Assembly (NCBI RefSeq): GCF_000282475.1
Contig: NZ_AKJF01000200.1
Span: 44,524-108,523 of the forward strand
Direction: 5' to 3'
DNA length: 64,000 nucleotides
Source: Pseudomonas sp. GM78
Lineage (GTDB): Bacteria > Pseudomonadota > Gammaproteobacteria > Pseudomonadales > Pseudomonadaceae
A program made the translations under genes and the position numbers. Under the pieces are notes generated by a model that was not told where the DNA came from, made no database searches, and saw only the letters and a list, made by a program, of their open reading frames with translations. Every line of letters begins with the position of its first letter. Positions within the stretch are counted from its first letter, which is position 1. Below, in pieces: positions 34,873-45,351 of this stretch.

Positions 34873-36264
34873 TTAGGCGTGCGCCAACGCCGAATGCTCA
34901 TCCGCATCCAGCAGCGCCTTATCCGTCTGCTGCATCACCTGGCTGGTAATCGCCCCGGCCGTCATCGAACCACTCACGTTCAACGCCGTGCGCCCCATAT
35001 CAATCAACGGCTCGACCGAAATCAGCAACGCCACCAGTGACACCGGCAAGCCCATCGCCGGCAACACGATCAGCGCGGCAAACGTCGCACCCCCGCCAAC
35101 GCCAGCCACACCTGCAGAGCTCAAGGTCACAATCGCCACCAGCGTCGCGATCCACAGCGGGTCCAACGGGTTGATGCCAACGGTTGGGGCCACCATCACC
35201 GCCAACATCGCCGGATACAGGCCGGCGCAGCCGTTCTGGCCAATGGTCGCGCCGAACGAGGCGGCGAAGCTGGCGATGGACTGCGGGATGCCCAGGCGGC
35301 TGGTCTGCGCTTCGATGCTCAACGGAATCGTTGCTGCGCTCGAACGGCTGGTGAACGCAAACGTCAGCACCGGCCAGATCTTGCGGAAGAACCGCAGCGG
35401 GTTGATCCCGGCGGCCGACACCAGCACCCCGTGCACCACAAACATCAGGCCCAGGCCGATGTAGGACACCACCACGAAACTGCCGAGCTTGATGATGTCC
35501 TGCAGGTTGGAGCCGGCGACCACTTTGGTCATCAGCGCCAGCACGCCGTACGGGGTCAGTTTCATCACCAGGCGCACCAGGCGCATCACCCAGGCTTGCA
35601 GGGTGTCGATGGCGTTGATCACTTTCTGACCTTTCTCCACGTCGTCCTTCAGCAGCTGCAGCGCCGCAACCCCGAGGAACGCCGCAAAGATCACCACGCT
35701 GATGATCGACGTCGGCTTGGCCCGCGCCAGGTCGGCGATCGGGTTTTGCGGGATGAACGACAGCAGCAACTGCGGCACATTCAGGTCGGCGACCTTGCCG
35801 GCATAGTCACTCTGGATGGTTTGCAGGCGCGCCATTTCCTGGGTGCCAGCCACCAGGCCCTCGGCGGTCAGGCCGAACAGGTTGGTCAGGCCGATGCCGA
35901 TCAATGCCGCGATGGCGGTGGTGAACAGCAGCGTGCCAATGGTCAGGAAGCTGATCTTGCCCAGCGACGAGGCGTTGTGCAGACGGGCTACGGCACTGAG
36001 GATCGAAGCGAACACCAACGGGATCACGATCATTTGCAGCAATTGCACATAGCCGTTGCCCACCAGATCGATCCAGCCGATCGAGGCTTTCAGCACCGGG
36101 TTACCGGCACCGTAGACAGTGTGCAGCGCCACACCGAACGCCACGCCCAGCACCAGTGCCAGCAGGACTTTTTTCGCCAGGCTAAATGTCGTGTGGCGGG
36201 TTTGCGCCAGGCCCAGCAGCAAAGCGAGGAACACCAGCAGATTGAGAATCAGCGGCAGATTCAT
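34873..36264 (-). CDS. L-cystine-type cation symporter (TcyP/YdjN-like)
   Basis: The 463-residue dicarboxylate/amino-acid:cation symporter has eight or more helices and the GltPh-type hairpins: [17 protein letters not shown] (serine-rich HP1) and [18 protein letters not shown] (HP2). The long N-terminal part and [19 protein letters not shown] match the L-cystine transporters TcyP/YdjN more than glutamate GltP. GGGAG places the start at 36264; a methionine 12 bp upstream overlaps that site. Cystine specificity is by family resemblance. Confidence 0.8.
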   Translation of the reverse strand: MNLPLILNLLVFLALLLGLAQTRHTTFSLAKKVLLALVLGVAFGVALHTVYGAGNPVLKASIGWIDLVGNGYVQLLQMIVIPLVFASILSAVARLHNASSLGKISFLTIGTLLFTTAIAALIGIGLTNLFGLTAEGLVAGTQEMARLQTIQSDYAGKVADLNVPQLLLSFIPQNPIADLARAKPTSIISVVIFAAFLGVAALQLLKDDVEKGQKVINAIDTLQAWVMRLVRLVMKLTPYGVLALMTKVVAGSNLQDIIKLGSFVVVSYIGLGLMFVVHGVLVSAAGINPLRFFRKIWPVLTFAFTSRSSAATIPLSIEAQTSRLGIPQSIASFAASFGATIGQNGCAGLYPAMLAVMVAPTVGINPLDPLWIATLVAIVTLSSAGVAGVGGGATFAALIVLPAMGLPVSLVALLISVEPLIDMGRTALNVSGSMTAGAITSQVMQQTDKALLDADEHSALAHA

Positions 36265-36352
36265 TGGAACTCCCATTAGACATGTGCGAACTGCCTTCCG
36301 GGGCAGCTGCGAACCGGCAAGCCTAACAGCTTGAAAACTAATGATTTAATAT

Positions 36353-36380
36353 CAAAAACGTCTTGAAAGTGTCGTTTTTG
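36353..36380. promoter_or_regulatory. 8-bp inverted repeat in divergent symporter/phosphatase region
   Basis: CAAAAACG (36353-36360) and CGTTTTTG (36373-36380) with a 12-base spacer lie in an AT-rich part of the 240-bp divergent gap. It could be an operator for either gene. Confidence 0.35.
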
Positions 36381-36504
36381 GAATAAGCGCGCGTCGCTTT
36401 TGAGAATGTGGCTGGCGCGAAAGGTACGTTGGCGGTCGCTGACGGATGAGGACTGTCACAGGTATTTGTTAGCGTCGATGTCTTTCAATCAGGGAGATAT
36501 GAGG

Positions 36505-37560
36505 ATGAAGTTCGCACCGAAATTACTGGCTGCAGCTCTTTGCCTTGGCCTCGCCGGCCAGGTATTCGCCACGGATCTGAAACACTGGCCAGCCGATCAG
36601 GCCAAGGCGCTGGATGCCATGATTGCCGCCAACGCCAACAAAGGTAACTACGCGGTGTTCGACATGGACAACACCAGTTACCGCTACGACCTCGAAGAGT
36701 CGTTGCTGCCGTTCATGGAAAACAAAGGCTTGATCACCCGCGACAAACTCGACCCCTCCCTGAAACTGATGCCGTTCAAGGACACCGCCGACCACAAGGA
36801 AAGCCTGTTCAGCTACTACTACCGCCTCTGTGAGCTCGACGACATGGTTTGTTATCCATGGGTCGCGCAAGTGTTCTCCGGCTTCACGCTCCAGGAACTC
36901 AAGGGCTACGTCGACGAATTGATGGCCTCCGGCAAACCGGTGCCAGCGACTTACTACGAAGGCGACGTGGTCAAGAAACTCGACGTCAACCCGCCGAAAA
37001 TCTTCACCGGCCAGCAAGAGCTCTACAACAAGCTGATGGAAAACGGCATCGAGGTCTACGTAATGACCGCCGCCTCGGAAGAGCTGGTGCGCATGGTCGC
37101 GGCCGATCCGAAGTATGGCTACAACGTCAAACCGCAGAACGTCATTGGCGTGTCATTGCTGCTCAAGGACCAGAAGACCGGCGCATTGACTACCGCGCGC
37201 AAGCAGATCACCGCCGGCAAATATGACGAGAAGGCCAACTTGGGCCTCGAGCTGACGCCGTACCTGTGGACCCCGGCGACCTGGATGGCCGGCAAGCAGG
37301 CGGCGATCCTGACCTACATCGACGAGTGGAAAAAACCGGTGCTCGTCGGCGGCGATACCCCGACCAGCGATGGCTACATGCTGTTCCACGGCGTCGACGT
37401 GGCCAAGGGCGGCATCCATCTGTGGGTCAACCGCAAGGACAAATACATGACCCAGATCCAGGGCATGATGGCCAAGAACGCGGCGGCCCAGGCCAAGGAA
37501 GGGTTGCCGGTGACGGCGGACAAGAATTGGGTGATCGTCAAACCTGAAGAGATTCAGTAA
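36505..37560 (+). CDS. pchP: Phosphorylcholine phosphatase
   Basis: The 351-residue periplasmic HAD phosphatase releases choline from phosphorylcholine, supplying choline and phosphate. After the 22-residue signal peptide (ending GLAGQVFA), mature numbering puts motif I DMDNT exactly at 31-35, as in P. aeruginosa PchP. Motif II is VYVMTAASEE and motif III VGGDTPTSDGYM. The alkylammonium subsite I recall as EYY (82-84) in P. aeruginosa reads YYY here. AGGGAG is 8 bp from the ATG at 36505, better than the ATG at 36499. Confidence 0.85.
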   Translation: MKFAPKLLAAALCLGLAGQVFATDLKHWPADQAKALDAMIAANANKGNYAVFDMDNTSYRYDLEESLLPFMENKGLITRDKLDPSLKLMPFKDTADHKESLFSYYYRLCELDDMVCYPWVAQVFSGFTLQELKGYVDELMASGKPVPATYYEGDVVKKLDVNPPKIFTGQQELYNKLMENGIEVYVMTAASEELVRMVAADPKYGYNVKPQNVIGVSLLLKDQKTGALTTARKQITAGKYDEKANLGLELTPYLWTPATWMAGKQAAILTYIDEWKKPVLVGGDTPTSDGYMLFHGVDVAKGGIHLWVNRKDKYMTQIQGMMAKNAAAQAKEGLPVTADKNWVIVKPEEIQ

Positions 37561-37572
37561 GACCGAGGTGCT

Positions 37573-37670
37573 GCCATCGCGGGCAAGCCCGCTCCCACAA
37601 GGTTTCGGGTGAAAACACAGGGTGTGTGAACACTGAAGATCCCTGTGGGAGCGGGCTTGCCCGCGATGGC
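37573..37670. repeat. REPIN, GCGGGCTTGCCCGC type
   Basis: Arms 37573-37599 and 37644-37670 are perfect 27-bp complements, between convergent pchP and ilvD. Confidence 0.9.
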
Positions 37671-37716
37671 GGCGTCACATTCACAGCGTATCCATTGCCG
37701 CCTCGACTTCATTAGC

Positions 37717-37748
37717 AAAAAAATACCCCGCACTTGGCGGGGCATTTT
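37717..37748 (-). terminator. Rho-independent terminator of ilvD
   Basis: CCCCGC (37726-37731) and GCGGGG (37737-37742) form the stem; read leftward it follows the ilvD stop and ends in a T-run. An opposite T-run also lets it act on rightward transcripts. Confidence 0.88.
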
Positions 37749-37766
37749 TTGTTCAACGCTTAAGCC

Positions 37767-39608
37767 TTACAGCCCATCAAGCATCGCCTTGTTACGCACA
37801 GCACCCTTGTCGGCACTGGTCGCCAGCAGGGCGTAGGCCTTCAACGCGGTGGTCACTTTACGTGGGCGCACTTCAACCGGTTTCCAGCCTTTCTTGTCCT
37901 GCTCCACCCGGCGTGCCGCCAGTTCTTCATCGCTGACCAACAGGTTGATCGAGCGGTTCGGAATGTCGATCAGCACTTTATCTCCGTCCTGCACCAGACC
38001 AATCGCGCCGCCAGCAGCCGCTTCAGGCGAAGCGTGGCCAATGGACAGGCCCGAGGTGCCGCCGGAGAAGCGGCCGTCGGTGAGCAGGGCGCAGGCTTTG
38101 CCCAGGCCTTTGGATTTCAGGTACGAAGTCGGGTAGAGCATTTCCTGCATGCCCGGGCCGCCTTTCGGGCCTTCGTAGCGAATGATGACGATGTCGCCTT
38201 CTTTCACTTCGTCGGCGAGGATGCCGCGCACGGCGCTGTCCTGGCTTTCGAAGATCTTCGCGTTGCCTTCGAACACGTGGATCGACTCGTCGACGCCGGC
38301 GGTTTTCACCACGCAGCCGTCCAGCGCAATGTTGCCGTACAGCACAGCCAGGCCGCCTTCTTGCGAGTAGGCGTGCTCGACGCTACGGATGCAGCCGTTT
38401 TCACGGTCGTCGTCCAGGGTGTCCCAGCGGGTCGACTGGCTGAACGCGGTTTGCGTCGGGATGCCCGCAGGACCGGCTTTGAAGAAGTGATGCACGGCTT
38501 CGTCGTTGGTCTGGGTGATGTCCCACTTGGCGATGGCTTCTTCCATGCTGCGGCTGTGCACGGTCGGCAGCTGGGTGTGCAGCAGGCCGCCACGGGCCAG
38601 CGAACCGAGGATGCTGAAGATCCCGCCGGCACGGTGCACGTCCTCCATGTGGTACTTCTGGATGTTCGGCGCGACCTTGCACAGTTGCGGCACGTGACGG
38701 GACAGGCGGTCGATGTCGCGCAGGTCGAAATCGATCTCGGCTTCCTGGGCGGCGGCCAGCAAGTGCAGGATGGTGTTGGTGGAACCGCCCATGGCGATGT
38801 CCAGGGTCATGGCGTTTTCGAACGCCTGGAAGTTGGCGATGTTGCGCGGCAACACCGAGTCATCGTTCTCGCCGTAGTAACGCTTGCACAGCTCGACGAT
38901 GGTGCGGCCGGCCTGCAGGAACAGCTGCTCGCGGTCGCTGTGGGTGGCCAGGGTCGAACCGTTGCCCGGCAATGCCAGGCCCAGGGCTTCAACCAGGCAG
39001 TTCATCGAGTTGGCGGTGAACATGCCGGAGCACGAACCGCAGGTCGGGCAGGCGCTACGCTCGTACTCGGCAACCTTCTCGTCAGAAGCGCTGGAGTCGG
39101 CGGCGATCACCATGGCGTCGACCAGGTCGAGACCGTGGCTGGCCAGTTTGGTCTTGCCGGCTTCCATCGGGCCGCCGGACACGAAGATCACCGGGATGTT
39201 CAGGCGCAGGGAAGCCATCAACATGCCAGGGGTGATCTTGTCGCAGTTGGAGATGCAGACGATGGCGTCGGCGCAGTGGGCATTGACCATGTACTCGACG
39301 GAGTCGGCGATGATCTCGCGGCTCGGCAGCGAATAGAGCATGCCGTCGTGGCCCATGGCGATGCCGTCATCGACGGCGATGGTGTTGAATTCTTTTGCCA
39401 CGCCGCCAGCGCGTTCGATTTCGCGGGCGACCAGTTGGCCCAGGTCCTTGAGGTGGACGTGGCCCGGTACGAACTGGGTAAAGGAGTTGGCAATGGCGAT
39501 GATCGGCTTTTTGAAGTCGTCATCTTTCATCCCCGTTGCGCGCCACAGTGCGCGGGCGCCGGCCATGTTGCGGCCGTGGGTGGATGTTTTCGAGCGGTAA
39601 TCAGGCAT
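37767..39608 (-). CDS. ilvD: Dihydroxy-acid dehydratase
   Basis: The 613-residue Fe-S enzyme dehydrates dihydroxyacids in valine and isoleucine synthesis. Cluster cysteines are in [11 protein letters not shown] (C122) and [15 protein letters not shown] (187-193); [15 protein letters not shown] near residue 520 is the second signature. Length matches E. coli IlvD (616). [20 protein letters not shown] is the standard start. ilvA lies about 24 kb away in the same window. Confidence 0.97.
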   Translation of the reverse strand: MPDYRSKTSTHGRNMAGARALWRATGMKDDDFKKPIIAIANSFTQFVPGHVHLKDLGQLVAREIERAGGVAKEFNTIAVDDGIAMGHDGMLYSLPSREIIADSVEYMVNAHCADAIVCISNCDKITPGMLMASLRLNIPVIFVSGGPMEAGKTKLASHGLDLVDAMVIAADSSASDEKVAEYERSACPTCGSCSGMFTANSMNCLVEALGLALPGNGSTLATHSDREQLFLQAGRTIVELCKRYYGENDDSVLPRNIANFQAFENAMTLDIAMGGSTNTILHLLAAAQEAEIDFDLRDIDRLSRHVPQLCKVAPNIQKYHMEDVHRAGGIFSILGSLARGGLLHTQLPTVHSRSMEEAIAKWDITQTNDEAVHHFFKAGPAGIPTQTAFSQSTRWDTLDDDRENGCIRSVEHAYSQEGGLAVLYGNIALDGCVVKTAGVDESIHVFEGNAKIFESQDSAVRGILADEVKEGDIVIIRYEGPKGGPGMQEMLYPTSYLKSKGLGKACALLTDGRFSGGTSGLSIGHASPEAAAGGAIGLVQDGDKVLIDIPNRSINLLVSDEELAARRVEQDKKGWKPVEVRPRKVTTALKAYALLATSADKGAVRNKAMLDGL

Positions 39609-39866
39609 GAAGCACTCCGGGCGGCTAATCAGGTATCAAAAGGGAAGTGAGCTTCTATTGACGTCTGGAACACTCAGAAATGGCCGGGTGTCCGGAAGTT
39701 GCCGATAACTTTGCGGGATCGCCGCGCGCTTCAGCTTGAGCTCATAAACCCGCCGGGGATGACTGGCGATGAATGTTCGCGATTCTACACGGCTGGCGGC
39801 TGGAGGGAATGCCGTGAAGCGTGGATCAAGCGTCGGTGGCGTGTGCTGGATGACGACCGGCGTGTT

Positions 39867-41066
39867 TCAGCTCACTTTCAGTGCTGGATTGCGCTGCGTG
39901 ATCAGCGTGTTCACTGCCAGGCTCACACCGCTCAGGATAAGGAAACACAGGGCGAGGGCAGAGGTCAGTTCTGCGGAGGCCAGATTGATCACAACGCTGA
40001 TCACGCCGCCGCACATGAATATCATCACTCCGCCGACCGAAGTGGACGTGCCGGCATCCTGCGGGTGGAGGGTCATGGCTTTGGAATTGGCAATGGGGCG
40101 GGCAATAGTAGTGCCGGCGGTACAAATCAGCATCGGTATCAGCACGGCTGCGGCAGTGAGCCCAAACTGGCTGGCCAGCCACAGCATGACCAACCCCGAT
40201 AGCGCGATCAGCCCCAGGCCGACGATGATCTGCGTATTGGCCTGCAGGCGCCGATGCAGTGCGCTGGCGACTATCCCGCCAACTATGTAAGCAGCACCGT
40301 ACAGCAGCATTACCCACGCGAATTCGTAGGGTGTGAGTGCCAGGCGCTCCATGAAAATGATCGGCGAGATGACGATGAATGAGAAATGGCAGGCGAAGGC
40401 CAGGGCGGAAATCAGCCAATAGCCCATGAAGCGTGGATCGGAGCACAGGCGCCAGTAGGCGCTGAAAAAACGACTGGGGGTCGGGCCACGAATGCACGGG
40501 GTTTCCTTGAGCAGCAAGCCAGCATTTATCCAGACGGTGACCGCCAGCGCGATGAAGACATAGAAACTACCCTCCCAGCCAAGATGCATTTGCAGCCATG
40601 TTCCCAGCAGCGGTGATATGGAAATGAAGACGCCGCCTGCGGTGGTCATCCAGATCCTGAGGCTCTCCTGTTCCCTGCCGACGAACAGATCCTGGATCAG
40701 CGCCTGCGATAGCACGAACGAACCGCAGCCCACTGCCTGGACAACGCGAAACATCAGGAACCAGCGGTAATCCGGGGTTATCAGGCAGCCCGCTGCGCCG
40801 ATCACCGAGATGGCGATACCGATCAGTAGAAGCTGCCTGCGCCCCCATAAATCCGAAAGCGGTCCGACCAGCACCACGGATATCCCCAGGCCGATGGCGA
40901 ACAGGCTGACAGAAAGGGCAATGTCCGAAGCCGAGGTCTGGAAGTAGTCAGACAGGGCGGGAAACGACGGCAGGACGACGTCCAGCGGAAATACGCCCAA
41001 TAGCGTCATGGTCATTAACAGCAGGATCAGCGAGGATTTTTTTGTAGCGTGCGGGGCAGGGGGCAT
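39867..41066 (-). CDS. MFS drug exporter of the Bcr/CmlA type
   Basis: The 399-residue transporter has 12 predicted helices and the DHA1 pattern: helix 1 with LLGVFPLDVVLPSFPAL, loop 2-3 GPLSDLWGRRQLLLIG (motif A) and motif C-like GGVFISISPLLGTWL. This resembles Bcr/CflA and CmlA-type chloramphenicol or multidrug exporters. Substrate unknown. Base composition looks slightly less GC-biased than neighbours, and the gene interrupts the gene order I expect after ilvD, so it may be acquired. Confidence 0.82.
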   Translation of the reverse strand: MPPAPHATKKSSLILLLMTMTLLGVFPLDVVLPSFPALSDYFQTSASDIALSVSLFAIGLGISVVLVGPLSDLWGRRQLLLIGIAISVIGAAGCLITPDYRWFLMFRVVQAVGCGSFVLSQALIQDLFVGREQESLRIWMTTAGGVFISISPLLGTWLQMHLGWEGSFYVFIALAVTVWINAGLLLKETPCIRGPTPSRFFSAYWRLCSDPRFMGYWLISALAFACHFSFIVISPIIFMERLALTPYEFAWVMLLYGAAYIVGGIVASALHRRLQANTQIIVGLGLIALSGLVMLWLASQFGLTAAAVLIPMLICTAGTTIARPIANSKAMTLHPQDAGTSTSVGGVMIFMCGGVISVVINLASAELTSALALCFLILSGVSLAVNTLITQRNPALKVS

Positions 41067-41152
41067 CGACAGCGCTCTCGGTCCGTGAGGAGTGGTCGAG
41101 AGTTGGCTTGCTGAACTTGGAAGTCAATGCGGGGTGCGTGGGACGTTTCTGA

Positions 41153-41184
41153 ATCTACTGTAGGAACGAGCTCCTACAGTAGAT
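41153..41184. repeat. Miniature perfect palindrome, REP-derived
   Basis: ATCTACTGTAGGA (41153-41165) and TCCTACAGTAGAT (41172-41184) are perfect complements around ACGAGC. The GTAGGA...TCCTAC core looks like a REPIN collapsed to its outer ends. Confidence 0.75.
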
Positions 41185-41196
41185 GGTGTCGTGTTA

Positions 41197-42393
41197 TTAG
41201 CTGTTTGGCAGCAACCGGCAAGTAATGCTCTTGATGTAGCGGGTTTCCGGGATGGCCGGATGCACCGGATGATCCGGGCCCTGGCCGCCACGTTCCAGCA
41301 TCTGGATGTTACGGTCCAGGTGGCGGGCGCTGGTCAGCAGGATGTTCTGCAGGTCGTCTTCCGGCAGGTGCATCGAGCAGGAGGCGCTGAAGAGGATGCC
41401 GTCCTTGGTGAGCAGGCGCATGGCTTGTTCGTTCAGGCGGCGGTAGGCGCCTTCGCCGTTTTTCATGTCTTTCTTGCGTTTGATGAATGCTGGCGGGTCG
41501 GCCACGATCACGTCGAAGCGCTCTTCGCTGGCCTTGAGCTCTTTCAGGGCTTCGAAGACGTCGCCTTCGATGCAGGTCATCTTCTCGGCGAAACCGTTCA
41601 GCGCGGCGTTGCGCTCGACACCGTCGAGGGCGAAGGCCGAGGCGTCGACGCAGAACACTTCACTGGCGCCGAATGCCGCGGCTTGAACGCCCCAGCCGCC
41701 GATGTAGCTGTACAGGTCGAGCACGCGTTTGCCCTTGGCGTATGGCGCCAGGCGTGCGCGGTTCATGCGGTGGTCGTAGAACCAGCCGGTTTTCTGGCCC
41801 TGGATGACCGGCGCTTCGAATTTCACGCCGTTCTCTTCCAGTGCAACCCATTCCGGCACCAGGCCGAACACGGTTTCGACATAGCGGTTGAGGCCTTCGG
41901 CATCACGCGCGGCGGAATCGTTCTTGAACAGAATGCCGCTTGGCTTGAGCACTTGGGTCAGCGCTGCGATCACGTCGTCTTTATGGGCTTCCATGGTCGC
42001 CGAAGCGATCTGCACCACCAGGATGTCGCCGAAACGGTCGACCACCAGGCCTGGCAGCAGGTCGGAGTCGCCGTAGACCAGGCGATAGAACGGCTTGTCG
42101 AACAGACGATCGCGCAGCGACAGGGCCACGTTCAGGCGATGCACCAGCAGCGACTTGTCGAGTGGCAGCTTGATGTCGCGCGACAGCAGGCGCGCGCAGA
42201 TCAGGTTGTTCGGGCTCATCGCAACGATGCCCAGCGGCTTGCCGCCAGCGGCTTCGAGGATCGCCTGGTCGCCGGCCTTGAAGCCGTGCAACGGGGTGGC
42301 AGCCACGTCGATTTCGTTGCTGTAGACCCACAGGTGACCGTTGCGCAGGCGACGGTCGGCGTTGGCTTTGAGGCGCAGGCTAGGCAGGGACAT
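41197..42393 (-). CDS. 23S rRNA cytosine methyltransferase, RlmI-like
   Basis: The 398-residue class I SAM-dependent methyltransferase has an N-terminal PUA domain (SLPSLRLKANADRRLRNGHLW, about residues 1-80) and a Rossmann domain from about 200 with RVLDLYSYIGGWGVQAAAFG (SAM) and DVIVADPPAFIKRKKDMK (DPPA motif). This is the layout of E. coli RlmI (396 residues), which makes m5C1962 of 23S rRNA. The start at 42393 drops 23 unrelated residues. It diverges from the HDOD gene. Confidence 0.85.
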   Translation of the reverse strand: MSLPSLRLKANADRRLRNGHLWVYSNEIDVAATPLHGFKAGDQAILEAAGGKPLGIVAMSPNNLICARLLSRDIKLPLDKSLLVHRLNVALSLRDRLFDKPFYRLVYGDSDLLPGLVVDRFGDILVVQIASATMEAHKDDVIAALTQVLKPSGILFKNDSAARDAEGLNRYVETVFGLVPEWVALEENGVKFEAPVIQGQKTGWFYDHRMNRARLAPYAKGKRVLDLYSYIGGWGVQAAAFGASEVFCVDASAFALDGVERNAALNGFAEKMTCIEGDVFEALKELKASEERFDVIVADPPAFIKRKKDMKNGEGAYRRLNEQAMRLLTKDGILFSASCSMHLPEDDLQNILLTSARHLDRNIQMLERGGQGPDHPVHPAIPETRYIKSITCRLLPNS

Positions 42394-42570
42394 GACGTCG
42401 CTCCGGAAAAAAGAGCGGGAGTATACCGTGTTGCACAAGGCCGCGGCGCGGTGGATGGACATGCGGTTGAGTCAGCCGGGAGCAGATGAAACTTCAATCG
42501 GTGCACCGGCCAAGGTGTCGGATCCAATCCAGAAAAGTTAGAATCTGCGCCTGACCCAGAGTGTGTACTT

Positions 42571-43440
42571 ATGTCCCAAGAGCTTACCGCCGAACAAATC
42601 CAGCAATCCTTGCAAGGCATCAGTGTGCCGGCCCAACCGCAGATCATGGTGGATCTGCAGATGGAGCAGTACATGCCCGACCCGGATCTGGACGTGATCG
42701 CGAAGCTGATTTCCCAGGACCCTGGCCTCTCTGGCTCCCTGCTGAAAATCGTCAACTCGCCGTATTACGGCCTGAGCAACAAGATCGCCTCGATCCAGCG
42801 CGCCGTGAATCTGCTGGGCAGCCGTTCGATCATCAACCTGATCAATGCGCAGTCGATCAAGGGCGAGATGAACGATGACACCATCGTCACCTTGAACCGG
42901 TTCTGGGACACCGCCCAGGACGTGGCGATGACCTGCCTGACCCTGGCCAAGCGCATTGGCGCCCAGGCCGGCGATGAAGCCTATGCCCTGGGCCTGTTCC
43001 ACGACTGCGGCGTGCCGCTGATGCTGCAGCGGTTCCCCAACTACATGAGCGTGCTGGAACAGGCCTATGCCAACGCCGGCCCCGATTGCCGGGTGGTGGA
43101 CACCGAGAACCAGGCGTTCAACACCAACCACGCCGTGGTCGGGTATTACACAGCCAAGTCCTGGCGCCTGCCGGATCACGTGTCTGCCGCGATCGCCAAT
43201 CATCACAATGCGCTGGCGATTTTCAGCGACGAGTCGTCACGCAACAGCGCCCTGAAAAACCTGTTGGCGATCCTGAAAATGGCCGAGCACATTTGTGCGT
43301 CCTACCGGGTGCTGGGTAACCAGGCCGAAGACCACGAGTGGAACAGCATCGGCCATTTGGTGCTCGATTACGTTGGGCTCTCGGATTACGATTTCGAAAC
43401 CCTGAAGCAGACTATTCGCGACCTCGGCGCTCACCGCTGA
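42571..43440 (+). CDS. HDOD domain-containing signalling protein
   Basis: A 289-residue protein that is almost entirely an HDOD domain (about residues 12-215): MPDPDLDVIAKLISQDPGLS, LLKIVNSPYYGL, RAVNLLGSRSIINLI and GLFHDCGVPLML. HDOD proteins are regulatory relatives of HD phosphohydrolases and usually lack activity, acting in motility, chemotaxis or stress control. No other domain is present. mutM starts 42 bp downstream and may be cotranscribed. Confidence 0.85.
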   Translation: MSQELTAEQIQQSLQGISVPAQPQIMVDLQMEQYMPDPDLDVIAKLISQDPGLSGSLLKIVNSPYYGLSNKIASIQRAVNLLGSRSIINLINAQSIKGEMNDDTIVTLNRFWDTAQDVAMTCLTLAKRIGAQAGDEAYALGLFHDCGVPLMLQRFPNYMSVLEQAYANAGPDCRVVDTENQAFNTNHAVVGYYTAKSWRLPDHVSAAIANHHNALAIFSDESSRNSALKNLLAILKMAEHICASYRVLGNQAEDHEWNSIGHLVLDYVGLSDYDFETLKQTIRDLGAHR

Positions 43441-43482
43441 ACGGCGAACCTCTTCTCACCGAGCGCCTGATCCGAGAGCACC

Positions 43483-44295
43483 ATGCCTGAACTGCCAGAA
43501 GTCGAAACCACCCGCCGCGGGATTGCGCCGCACCTGGAAGGCCAGCGCGTCAGCCGGGTGATCGTGCGCGATCGCCGCTTGCGCTGGCCGATCCCCGAAG
43601 ACCTCGATGTGCGCCTGTCCGGTCAGCGCATCGTGCTGGTGGAGCGGCGCGCCAAGTACCTGTTGATCAATGCCGAGGTCGGCACCTTGATCAGTCATTT
43701 GGGCATGTCGGGGAATTTGCGCCTGGTGGAAGCCGGCCTGCCGGCAGCCAAGCATGAGCATGTGGATATCGAACTGGAATCGGGCCTGGCCTTGCGCTAC
43801 ACCGACCCGCGGCGGTTTGGTGCGATGCTGTGGAGTCTCGATCCGCTCAATCATGAGCTGTTGATTCGCCTGGGGCCGGAGCCGTTGACCGACCTGTTCG
43901 ATGGCGAGCGACTGTTCCAGCAGTCACGCGGGCGTTCGATGGCAGTCAAGCCGTTCATCATGGACAACGCGGTGGTGGTGGGCGTCGGCAATATCTATGC
44001 GACCGAAGCCCTGTTCGCCGCCGGTATCGACCCGCGTCGCGAAGCCAAAAGCATCTCCCGGGCGCGGTACCTGAAGCTGGCGATCGAGATCAAGCGCATC
44101 CTGGCGGCCGCCATCGAGCGCGGCGGCACCACGCTGCGCGACTTTATCGGCGGGGACGGGCAGCCGGGTTATTTTCAGCAGGAGCTGTTCGTGTACGGTC
44201 GCGGCGGTGAGCACTGCAAAGTCTGTGGCACGGGCCTGCGGGAAGTGAAACTGGGGCAGCGCGCCAGCGTTTTTTGCCCACGCTGCCAGAGCTGA
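43483..44295 (+). CDS. mutM: Formamidopyrimidine-DNA glycosylase
   Basis: The 270-residue base-excision enzyme removes 8-oxoguanine and FapyG. The N-terminus [13 protein letters not shown] supplies catalytic P2 and E3; K58 (RRAKYLL) is the third catalytic residue. The H2TH region has [16 protein letters not shown], and the zinc finger [16 protein letters not shown]...CPRC has all four cysteines. Length equals E. coli Fpg (269). Confidence 0.96.
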   Translation: MPELPEVETTRRGIAPHLEGQRVSRVIVRDRRLRWPIPEDLDVRLSGQRIVLVERRAKYLLINAEVGTLISHLGMSGNLRLVEAGLPAAKHEHVDIELESGLALRYTDPRRFGAMLWSLDPLNHELLIRLGPEPLTDLFDGERLFQQSRGRSMAVKPFIMDNAVVVGVGNIYATEALFAAGIDPRREAKSISRARYLKLAIEIKRILAAAIERGGTTLRDFIGGDGQPGYFQQELFVYGRGGEHCKVCGTGLREVKLGQRASVFCPRCQS

Positions 44296-44309
44296 ACGTT
44301 CACAAATCC

Positions 44310-44337
44310 CCTGTGGGAGCGAGCCTGCTCGCGATGG
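44310..44337. repeat. Solo REP, GCGAGCCTGCTCGC type
   Basis: A single arm CCTGTGGGAGCGAGCCTGC with GCGATGG end; no inverted partner within 100 bp. It lies between convergent mutM and the ferredoxin gene. Confidence 0.8.
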
Positions 44338-44361
44338 CGCCGGAGCAGGCAGCGCAGGACT

Positions 44362-44652
<291 letters not shown>

Positions 44653-44731
44653 TCAATGCGCTAATTGTGCCGCATTGGCGCCCGCATTGCACCCGGGTGC
44701 GATCGAGAGCAGGAAGAGCGCAGGCAAGATC

Positions 44732-45323
<592 letters not shown>

Positions 45324-45351
45324 CTATAGACGATGGGAATAATCACTTTTT

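Noticed and set aside
38034-39650. A 538-codon rightward open frame opposite ilvD
   Set aside because: Mirror frame of ilvD; the ilvD product has its Fe-S motifs and full length.
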